DNA from: Tannerella sp.
GTDB taxonomy: Bacteria; Bacteroidota; Bacteroidia; Bacteroidales; Tannerellaceae
DNA length: 9,547 nt
Reading direction: 5' to 3'
Assembly (NCBI GenBank): GCA_031272655.1
Contig: JAISTJ010000140.1
Span: 1 to 9,547 of the forward strand
A program made the position numbers and the translations under genes. Positions within the stretch are counted from its first letter, which is position 1. Every line of letters starts with the position of its first letter. This document shows positions 1-6,253 of this stretch, in pieces. The notes under the pieces are model-generated. The model saw only the letters and a list, made by a program, of their open reading frames with translations, was not told the DNA's origin and ran no database searches.

Positions 1-1352
1 CCTATCACAGGGGTTATGCCGCAGACCATCCCGACATTGACGGCGGCATGAAAAAAGAAAATCAACGCCACGCAATATCCGTAAACGCGCCCGAAAGTGT
101 AATCCTGCCGCTCGGCAAGGGCTATCAGGCGCAGTATAAAAACGCCGTAGAGCAACAGCACAATGAACGAGCCGACAAAGCCAAACTCCTCACCGATAGT
201 GCAAAAAATGAAATCGGTATCCTGTTCGGGTACGTATTTAAGTTTGGTCTGCGTGCCGTTAAGGAAACCTTTGCCGTCAAAACCGCCCGACCCTATCGCT
301 ATAAGCGACTGGTTGACGTTGTAACCCGCACCCGAAGGGTCGTCTTCCAGACCGAGCGACACCCTTATCCGCTGCTGTTGATGCGGCTCAAGCACATTGC
401 TGAAAAAATAATCAACACTGAACATAAACCCCAACGAAACAAGCGCAAAAAGCCCCAGCAAAGCATATCGGCGAACTAACTTAAAAACAGAGTTGAGTAT
501 CAGGTAAATAGCAAAAAAAGCAACTAACGATACGGAAACATACGTCATATTGAAAACGTAATTCTGCGAAAAAATATACGTTACAACTGCCGTAACAACA
601 GTAATACCCAAAAACCACAATGACAAAGTGCGCTCTTTAAACGTAAAACGCAGTATTATGCAAATAATGGCAATGATTATCCCTGATATTATCAGTTCGT
701 CGGCAGGCGTATTATTCCACATAACATCCTCATACTTAAGGTCTATAATAAAATACAGCAACGCGCAAAGGCTCGTCAGGAGTACATACCCCGACATCCC
801 CTCGCGGAAAAAAACAAATGCAAACACGAGAAAAACGAGCGCCGAACCCGTTTCCCTTTGCAATACAATACAAAGCATCGGCAGCATGATAATCAGTATA
901 GCCGCAAGAAAATTCCTGACAATCAGCAGATTAAAGTTGTACGCATTCATAAACTTTGCAAGCGCCAAGGCTGTGGCGAATTTGGCAAACTCGGCCGGCT
1001 GGAACTGAATGTCGGACGTTATCCTGAGCCACGAATGAGAGCCTTTCACTTCGGGAGCGATAAAAATAGTTGCTATAAGTAACAGGATAACAGCGCCATA
1101 GACAAAATATGCAAATGTCTCGAAAATGTTCTTGTCGAACATCAGTATCAGGAAGATAAGTATCGTTGAAGAGCCAATCCATATCAGATGCTTCACGGGA
1201 CGCGAAGACAGCGCCATAAGCGACTGACTGTCAGGATCATAACTCGCGGCATAGATACTCACCCATCCGAGCGCAAGCATTACGACATACAGTATAACCG
1301 TAAGCCAATCAATAGATTTCGAGATGTTGTTAGCGTTGCGTTGATAGTCCAT
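1..1352 (-). CDS. rodA: RodA, SEDS peptidoglycan glycosyltransferase (3' end cut by window edge)
   Basis: RodA polymerises lipid II into glycan strands in the inner membrane and pairs with PBP2 in the elongasome. The frame is open from an ATG at 1352 to the window edge, giving 450 residues with no stop. The protein is strongly hydrophobic with many membrane segments. Family signatures seen are FQPAEFAKF (about 117-125), QRETGSALVF (165-174), the extracellular-loop block PHQQQRIRVSLGLEDDPSGAGY (323-344, holding the acidic residues expected at the SEDS active site, Asp337/Asp338), NQSLIAIGSGG (347-357) and TDFIFCTIGEEFGFVGS (379-395). The last visible residues, GMVCGITPVI, are the start of the usual C-terminal GIPLPF-type motif, so only a few dozen residues are missing. 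FtsW is the alternative within the family, but position after mrdA supports RodA. It is separated from mrdA by an exonuclease gene and has its own promoter. Confidence 0.95.
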   Translation of the reverse strand, partial: MDYQRNANNISKSIDWLTVILYVVMLALGWVSIYAASYDPDSQSLMALSSRPVKHLIWIGSSTILIFLILMFDKNIFETFAYFVYGAVILLLIATIFIAPEVKGSHSWLRITSDIQFQPAEFAKFATALALAKFMNAYNFNLLIVRNFLAAILIIMLPMLCIVLQRETGSALVFLVFAFVFFREGMSGYVLLTSLCALLYFIIDLKYEDVMWNNTPADELIISGIIIAIICIILRFTFKERTLSLWFLGITVVTAVVTYIFSQNYVFNMTYVSVSLVAFFAIYLILNSVFKLVRRYALLGLFALVSLGFMFSVDYFFSNVLEPHQQQRIRVSLGLEDDPSGAGYNVNQSLIAIGSGGFDGKGFLNGTQTKLKYVPEQDTDFIFCTIGEEFGFVGSFIVLLLYGVFILRLIALAERQDYTFGRVYGYCVALIFFFHAAVNVGMVCGITPVI

Positions 1353-1371
1353 AAGCCGTTTTACAAGTGCG

Positions 1372-1402
1372 CAAAGGTACGAATTGTTTTTCTATTTCCA
1401 AA
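1372..1402 (-). promoter_or_regulatory. rodA promoter, Bacteroidota -33/-7 type
   Basis: On the minus strand TTTG (1399-1402) is followed by exactly 19 nt and then TACCTTTG (1372-1379). This fits the Bacteroidota housekeeping consensus TTTG-N19-21-TAnnTTTG. The -7 box ends 19 nt before the rodA ATG, implying a short leader. The site lies in the 57-bp gap between the exonuclease stop and rodA, so rodA can be transcribed apart from the upstream mre genes. It is the only promoter in the window with both elements canonical. Confidence 0.75.
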
Positions 1403-1409
1403 TAAAAGT

Positions 1410-1904
1410 TCACAAAACCGTCAGTGCGATAGCGGCACAGGCTTCGGCGTCGGCGAGGGCGTTGTGGTGATGGTCAAGTTGGAAGCCGCAATGGGCTGCT
1501 ACGGTGTGGAGTTGATGGTTGGGAAGTGTTTTGCCGAAAGTGCGGCGCGAAGCTCGGCATGTGCAATGGAACTGATAATCAGGATAATCCATTTGATATG
1601 TGCGGTGTGCGGCGCGGAGACATCCCTCGTCGAACGAACTGTTGTGCGCCACAAGCGGCAAGTCGGCTATAAGCGGGGCGACTTCGTTCCACACGACGGG
1701 AAAAATATCTGCGCCGTCGGTATCTGCGGCCGTCAGACCGTGTACACGTGTCGTACACCATATATAATAGTCGGGTTCGGGGCGCACAAGGCGATAGAAC
1801 TTATTGGTAATCATCCCGTTGCGCACTATCACCACTCCGATGCTACAAATACTTGACTGTTCGGCGTTAGCAGTCTCAAAATCAATAGCTGCAAAATCCT
1901 TCAT
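1410..1904 (-). CDS. DEDDh 3'-5' exonuclease, DnaQ/Pol III epsilon-like
   Basis: This is a stand-alone exonuclease domain of 164 residues. All three Exo motifs of the DEDDh (RNase T/DnaQ) superfamily are present: ExoI with Asp8 and Glu10 in AAIDFETAN, ExoII with Asp92 in VAHNSSFDEG, and ExoIII with His147 and Asp152 in HHNALADAE. These four acids and the histidine bind two metal ions and hydrolyse DNA or RNA from the 3' end. The protein resembles the epsilon-like group of small bacterial exonucleases rather than the replicative proofreading subunit, and its substrate cannot be told from sequence. There is no second domain. It starts 6 nt after the mrdA stop, with GGAGA about 10 nt upstream of the ATG, so it is probably co-transcribed with mrdA. 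Its position between mrdA and rodA is unexpected. Confidence 0.9.
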   Translation of the reverse strand: MKDFAAIDFETANAEQSSICSIGVVIVRNGMITNKFYRLVRPEPDYYIWCTTRVHGLTAADTDGADIFPVVWNEVAPLIADLPLVAHNSSFDEGCLRAAHRTYQMDYPDYQFHCTCRASRRTFGKTLPNHQLHTVAAHCGFQLDHHHNALADAEACAAIALTVL

Positions 1905-1910
1905 ATCGTT

Positions 1911-3797
1911 TCAGTCTCCGGTTTCTGTTTTTTTGTAGTAGGGGGAGTTGGGCGCTGTACTCCATGCTGTCATGAGGGTTTCGAGGTGGCGGTCGTAGTA
2001 GGGTATTTCGCCATAGAAGTATTTTTCGAGCATCAGGCGTGCGATGGGTATAGATACTGTGGCGCCCCAGCCGCCGTTTTCAACATAGACTGCGATGGCA
2101 ATTTTCGGGTTGTTATAGGGGGCGAAGGCTATACAGGCGGAGTGGTCGCGTCCGTGCGGATTCTGTACGGTGCCGGTCTTGCCGCATACTTCGATATCAT
2201 GCATATAGAGGGCTTTACAGGTACCGCCTGTTACGGCGCCGCGCATTCCTTCGGCCACATATTCGTAGTATTCGCGGTTGATACCTGTTGATTTGCGTGT
2301 TGTATATTGTTCGGCAAGGTTTTCATCCTGAACAGATTGAACCACATGCGGGGTGATGTAGTAGCCTCTGTTTGCGATAGTTGCGGCGAGGTTACATATC
2401 TGCAGCGGAGTGGCGTTGATTTCATGCTGACCTATTGCGATGCCGATTATACTGCTTGAGTTCCAGCGGTTATTGTAAACTTTGTCGTAGTATTTGCTGT
2501 TCGGTATGAAGCCGCGAATTTCACCTGGCAGGTCTATCCCAAGCGGATAGCCGTAACCCATTGATACTATGTAGTTTTTCCAAACTTCAAAACCTTCCTG
2601 TACGGTTTTGTAGCGTGAACGGAAGTCTATCATCTCATGTAATCCCCAGCAGAAGAACGAGTTACAAGAAGTAGCAAGAGCAGGGACGAGGGATATAGGC
2701 GAGAAATGCGAGTGGCAATGAGGATGTCCGTCAAGATATGTATAACCGCCTGCGCAAGTGTATGTTTTCTCTTTTGTGATGACGCCTTCCTGCAGATAAA
2801 TAAGTCCCATAGCCGGTTTGAAAGTAGAGCCCGGAGAATAGGTGCCCATAATTGAGCGGTCTAAGAGCGGTCTGTTAGGGTCGCGGTTGAGGGTAGGGTA
2901 GTTGTCCTGCATTTTTTGGCGACCGTTGAGCATGTTCGGGTCGTAGGAAGGAGAAGTTACGAGGCATAGCACTTCGCCGGTAGAGGGTTCTATCATGACG
3001 ATTGCGCCGTGTTTTTCGCCCATGATTTTTTCTCCAAAAGTCTGTAAATCAAAATCTACCGATAGCGTGATGTTTTTCCCCGAGACCGGCGCTTTATCTT
3101 CGCGTCCATCATCGTATTTACCTTTGATACGTCCGTGAGCGTCCCTAAGCAATATTTCGACGCCTTTTTCGCCGCGCAGGGTTTTCTCATAGAAGCGTTC
3201 CACGCCCGATCTGCCGGAATAGTCGCCCGGCACAAAATAGTCGTCGCCTTCTATGTCTTTTTTACTCACCTCCCCGATGTTTCCGAGCAGGTTGGCGCCT
3301 ATTGTACAGCCGTATTCGCGAATAGCGCGGTTTCGGATATAAAAGCCGGGTATGCGAAACAGTTTTTCCTGAAGAACGCCATAAACGTCGGCAGAGAGCT
3401 GATTCATAAATACTTGCGGTACATATTTAGAATAACCCGGATTGAGTTTGCGGTCGCGGATGTTAGCAATGCGGGTTTTAAAATTGTCTGTTGTGATGCC
3501 AATGGTTTGGCAAAAATCAAGAGTATCAAATGGTTGCATCTCGTTCATTACAACCATTATGTCGTAGGATGGCTGGTTATAAACGAGCAGTTTACCGTTG
3601 CGGTCATAGATTACCCCCCGCGAGGGATAGAGCGTCCGTCGCTGAAAAGCATTACTGTCAGCCCATTTTTTATAATCGTCACTGATTATTTGCAGGAAGA
3701 ACAGTCGGGCAACAAAGATGAGAAGCGTTATTATAACTGCCCCGCCGATAATATATTGCCGATTGCGATATGTGTATTTCCATTTAATGCTATCCAT
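1911..3797 (-). CDS. mrdA: Penicillin-binding protein 2, class B transpeptidase of the elongasome
   Basis: PBP2 cross-links new peptidoglycan during side-wall growth and activates RodA. The product is 628 residues, a normal length. One N-terminal membrane anchor lies at about 15-40. The dimerisation (pedestal) domain includes YPSRGVIYDRNGKLL (57-71) and the RAIREYGCTIGANLLGNIGE region. The transpeptidase domain carries all three active-site motifs: Ser324-Thr-Phe-Lys327, Ser377-Cys-Asn379 and Lys540-Thr-Gly542. A Cys/His-rich stretch (348-364) follows the SxxK motif. I chose the ATG at 3797: it overlaps the mreD stop by 8 nt (ATGGATAG) and has GGAAAG 7 nt upstream. A frame extension to a TTG at 3827 adds only ten residues and would overlap mreD by 38 nt. 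It is the likely target of mecillinam-type beta-lactams, by family. Confidence 0.96.
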   Translation of the reverse strand: MDSIKWKYTYRNRQYIIGGAVIITLLIFVARLFFLQIISDDYKKWADSNAFQRRTLYPSRGVIYDRNGKLLVYNQPSYDIMVVMNEMQPFDTLDFCQTIGITTDNFKTRIANIRDRKLNPGYSKYVPQVFMNQLSADVYGVLQEKLFRIPGFYIRNRAIREYGCTIGANLLGNIGEVSKKDIEGDDYFVPGDYSGRSGVERFYEKTLRGEKGVEILLRDAHGRIKGKYDDGREDKAPVSGKNITLSVDFDLQTFGEKIMGEKHGAIVMIEPSTGEVLCLVTSPSYDPNMLNGRQKMQDNYPTLNRDPNRPLLDRSIMGTYSPGSTFKPAMGLIYLQEGVITKEKTYTCAGGYTYLDGHPHCHSHFSPISLVPALATSCNSFFCWGLHEMIDFRSRYKTVQEGFEVWKNYIVSMGYGYPLGIDLPGEIRGFIPNSKYYDKVYNNRWNSSSIIGIAIGQHEINATPLQICNLAATIANRGYYITPHVVQSVQDENLAEQYTTRKSTGINREYYEYVAEGMRGAVTGGTCKALYMHDIEVCGKTGTVQNPHGRDHSACIAFAPYNNPKIAIAVYVENGGWGATVSIPIARLMLEKYFYGEIPYYDRHLETLMTAWSTAPNSPYYKKTETGD

Positions 3798-4308
3798 TTT
3801 TGAACTTTCCAATATTAAACGCTTCAATTATAAAAATCAGGACGAGAGAAAGTAAAAGGCTGGTAATCAGGCGTGAAAACAGTAGCCATGGTTGATAGAA
3901 GCCGAATGATTCCGTAACGAACAGAAAGATGTGATGAACGGAGGCGAGAATCAGCACATAGCGCATGAAAGTAAATGTACCGGATAGGTTATATGAGGGT
4001 ATTCCGCCTTTGGGCAGCTCGCGGACGTCGGTCAGCAGGTTGATGACCGGCGTTCTGACGAATCCCATAAAAGTTGTGGCGGCGGCATGTATTCCGAATG
4101 TGTTAGTGAAGATATCTATCAGTAAACCAAGCAGAAAAGACAGCAGGATGACGAGCGAGCGGTTCATGTCGAAAGGCAGTTTGAGGATGACGTATATATA
4201 GACGAAGGGCGTCATCAGTCCGAAAAGGTGCATATTATTAAGCACAAGCGCCTGAAGAAGCGTAAATGAGATAAAATATACTATTATACGGATAGTTTGT
4301 CTAATCAT
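3790..4308 (-). CDS. mreD: MreD, rod-shape-determining membrane protein
   Basis: MreD is a small integral membrane component of the elongasome that works with MreC beside PBP2 and RodA. The 172-residue product is almost entirely hydrophobic, with about five membrane segments (for example 8-25, 32-45, 50-68, 112-130 and 140-163), and ends in a short charged tail. MreD sequences diverge strongly, so the call rests on size, topology, the LLGLLIDIFTNTFGIHAAATT stretch (a typical G-x-x-x-D loop) and above all its place between mreC and mrdA. Its start codon overlaps the mreC stop by 8 nt (ATGATTAG), and its stop overlaps the mrdA start by 8 nt, suggesting translational coupling on both sides. A strong Shine-Dalgarno sequence precedes it. 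Confidence 0.93.
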   Translation of the reverse strand: MIRQTIRIIVYFISFTLLQALVLNNMHLFGLMTPFVYIYVILKLPFDMNRSLVILLSFLLGLLIDIFTNTFGIHAAATTFMGFVRTPVINLLTDVRELPKGGIPSYNLSGTFTFMRYVLILASVHHIFLFVTESFGFYQPWLLFSRLITSLLLSLVLIFIIEAFNIGKFKNG

Positions 4309-5167
4309 TTTTCTTCGCCTCCTTTTCTGTCGTTAATTGTTCGTTTTGGTTCTTGTTTCCTATTATGCAAAGCGATGTAAGCGACTGAAAATCAGTAGCT
4401 AATTTGACTTTAAGCGAGAAAAAATTATCATCATGCTGTTTATCATACGATTCTAATACGCCGACCATGATTCCGGGCGGAAAGACAGCAGAGTAACCGC
4501 TTGTAACGATGGTGTCGCCGATTTGAAAAACAGAGTGTGTAGGAAGTTCCTCAAGGTAAGCATATTGCACATTGCCGCCTTTCCATGATAATGAGCCGAA
4601 ATAGTTGGTGTTCTTCACCTTACAACTCATTTTAAGTTTGACGTTCAGTAAAGAAATAACGACCGAATAATTTTTGTTCACCGTTTTAACTATACCAACA
4701 ACGCCATCTGGCGAGACAACTCCCATATCGGGGCGTATTCCATCTTTATATCCTTTATTAACAGTAATATAGTTGGTCATATAGATAGTGCTGTTATTGA
4801 CCACGTTAGCTGTGATATAGTCGTATTTCAACAGGCTGTCGGGCAAGATGCTGTCTTTCAGGAATACCTTGCCGAAAGGTATGTTGGCTATTTTTATTTC
4901 TTCCAACTGTTCTTGCAGGGCGGCGACCTCCATTTCGAGCCGTGCGTTGCGTTCGATAAGGTTAAGGTTGGCTTTTTGAAGGTCGAAGTATGAAACTATG
5001 CTGTTGGAGAGCGATGTAATGCTCCCTGTAATGGAATTTGCGGCGCTGAGGATGATACCGTGTTGGTAGGCGTTATTGTGATAGATAAGGACAAAAGATA
5101 TTATTTCACAGAAAAGAAATAATAGCCAATGTCTTTTGGCAACAAGGAACTCTATCAGTTTGCGCAT
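4301..5167 (-). CDS. mreC: MreC, periplasmic scaffold of the elongasome
   Basis: MreC links the MreB filament to PBP2 through the periplasm and helps activate PBP2. The 288-residue protein has a short cytoplasmic N-terminus, one membrane helix (about 13-30), a predicted coiled coil (about 63-95, with LQKANLNLIERNARLEMEVAALQEQLEEI as the heptad-rich core) and then the beta-rich MreC domain (about 115-275). Conserved family stretches include ITVNKGYKDGIRPDMGVVSPDGVVGIV and GDTIVTSGYSAVFPPGIMVG. The charged tail (EKEAKKND) doubles as the mreD ribosome-binding region. The ATG at 5167 lies 6 nt after the mreB stop with no clear Shine-Dalgarno sequence, so it is probably expressed as part of the mreB transcript. 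Length and domain order are normal. Confidence 0.95.
   Translation of the reverse strand: MRKLIEFLVAKRHWLLFLFCEIISFVLIYHNNAYQHGIILSAANSITGSITSLSNSIVSYFDLQKANLNLIERNARLEMEVAALQEQLEEIKIANIPFGKVFLKDSILPDSLLKYDYITANVVNNSTIYMTNYITVNKGYKDGIRPDMGVVSPDGVVGIVKTVNKNYSVVISLLNVKLKMSCKVKNTNYFGSLSWKGGNVQYAYLEELPTHSVFQIGDTIVTSGYSAVFPPGIMVGVLESYDKQHDDNFFSLKVKLATDFQSLTSLCIIGNKNQNEQLTTEKEAKKND
4318..4326 (-). promoter_or_regulatory. Strong Shine-Dalgarno site for mreD inside mreC
   Basis: The minus strand reads AAAAGGAGG, ending 9 nt before the mreD ATG. It is encoded within the last codons of mreC (Glu-Lys-Glu-Ala). A full GGAGG is unusual in this window, where mreB, mreC and the M81 gene show no such site. 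It fixes the mreD start at 4308 and favours re-initiation at the mreC-mreD junction. Confidence 0.7.
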
Positions 5168-5173
5168 ATATTG

Positions 5174-6196
5174 TCAGACTTTGTAGAGGAACTGGAAGCG
5201 GTTGAGGTTTTTGAGCGCCACTCCTGTGCCGCGAGCAACGGCTCTTAGCGGGTCTTCTGCTACATTAAATTTTATTTCCATCTTGTCGGTCAGGCGTTTA
5301 TCAAGTCCGCGCATGAGTGCGCCACCGCCTGTAAGGTTGATGCCGTTGCGGATAATGTCGGTATAAAGTTCGGGCGGTGTGTTTTCAAGCGTTCTATGCA
5401 CTGTTTCTTCAACTTTTGCGATGGATTTGTCTAAGCAGTGAGCAATTTCCTTGTATGAGATGTCAACAATTTGAGGTAACGAAGTAATGACGTTTTTGCC
5501 ATAAACTTTCATATCTTGAGGCGGATTGTCAAGTTCCGTAATGACCGAGCCTGCGTTTATCTTTATCTGTTCGGCGGTGCGCTCGCCCACATGAACGTTG
5601 TGCTGTCGTCGCATGTAATCAATGATGTCGTGAGTGAAAACGTCGCCTGCAGTACGGATAGAGGTCTTCGTAACTATTCCTCCAAGCGAGATGACTGCTA
5701 CTTCGGTTGTGCCACCGCCTATGTCCACAATCATCTGCCCTTCAGGGGCTTCAACGTCAACGCCTATACCTACGGCGGCAGCCATAGGCTCGTCTATGAG
5801 ATAGACTTCACGACCTCCCGCTCTTTCGGAAGAATCTCTTACCGCACGACGTTCAACTTCGGTAGCGCCCGACGGAACACAAATCACTATCCTTAAAGGG
5901 GGTGAAAACCAGCTGTTTTTGATGTTTATCAGCTTTATCATGCCGCGAATCATTTCTTCAGCAGCTTTGAAGTCGGAGATGACGCCATCGGCAAGCGGTC
6001 GAATGCTTTTAATGGTGTCGGGCGACTTCTCGTACATGAGTTGCGCTTTTTCGCCTACGGCAAGTACTTTCTCGGTACGTATATCCATCGCTACAACAGA
6101 AGGGGCGTCAACAACTATCTTGTCGTCGCAAATGATGATAGTGTTGGCTGTGCCAAGGTCTATCGCTATGTCTCTTGTGAATGAAAAAAATCCCAT
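5174..6196 (-). CDS. mreB: MreB, actin-like cell-shape protein
   Basis: MreB forms membrane-bound antiparallel filaments that orient the side-wall synthesis machinery. The 340-residue product matches family length. Actin-fold nucleotide-binding motifs are all visible: phosphate-1 DLGTAN (13-18), the IDEPMAAA stretch with the catalytic glutamate (Glu136), phosphate-2 DIGGGTTE (158-165) and the adenosine motif TGGGALMRGL (289-298). The N-terminus MGFFSF is hydrophobic and may help membrane binding. The ATG at 6196 is the natural start because the conserved N-terminus begins there. It is 57 nt downstream of purH, and no TAnnTTTG box was found in that gap. The gap instead carries an A-rich heptamer tract, which may aid translation in the absence of a Shine-Dalgarno sequence. 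Confidence 0.97.
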   Translation of the reverse strand: MGFFSFTRDIAIDLGTANTIIICDDKIVVDAPSVVAMDIRTEKVLAVGEKAQLMYEKSPDTIKSIRPLADGVISDFKAAEEMIRGMIKLINIKNSWFSPPLRIVICVPSGATEVERRAVRDSSERAGGREVYLIDEPMAAAVGIGVDVEAPEGQMIVDIGGGTTEVAVISLGGIVTKTSIRTAGDVFTHDIIDYMRRQHNVHVGERTAEQIKINAGSVITELDNPPQDMKVYGKNVITSLPQIVDISYKEIAHCLDKSIAKVEETVHRTLENTPPELYTDIIRNGINLTGGGALMRGLDKRLTDKMEIKFNVAEDPLRAVARGTGVALKNLNRFQFLYKV

Positions 6197-6219
6197 ATAT
6201 GATGTTTGAAGTTTATGAG

Positions 6220-6248
6220 TTTTATTTTTTATTTTTTATTTTTTATTT
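6220..6248. repeat. Heptamer tandem tract in the purH-mreB gap
   Basis: The plus strand shows TTTTTTA repeated with a strict 7-bp period: the A residues fall at 6224, 6231, 6238 and 6245. The tract is about four units long. In the direction of mreB transcription it is an A-rich leader (AAAAAAT units), ending 23 nt before the mreB ATG. Its function is unknown. An A-rich translation-enhancing leader is plausible because Bacteroidota genes often lack Shine-Dalgarno sites. Confidence 0.85.
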
Positions 6249-6253
6249 GTTAA

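Noticed and set aside
931..1182. An 83-codon minus-strand frame inside rodA
   Set aside because: It is an out-of-frame shadow of rodA, whose own frame is open through the whole stretch and carries SEDS motifs.
1188..1856. A 222-codon plus-strand open frame over the exonuclease and rodA start
   Set aside because: It spans the exonuclease, the rodA promoter and the rodA 5' end on the opposite strand and shows no family motif.
3135..3803. A 222-codon plus-strand open frame opposite mrdA
   Set aside because: It lies entirely over the N-terminal half of mrdA, which has complete motifs; no upstream signals or motifs of its own.
3798..3827. TTG start extending PBP2 by ten residues
   Set aside because: The ATG at 3797 has a GGAAAG site at 7 nt and the same 8-nt overlap style as mreC/mreD; the extension adds nothing family-like.
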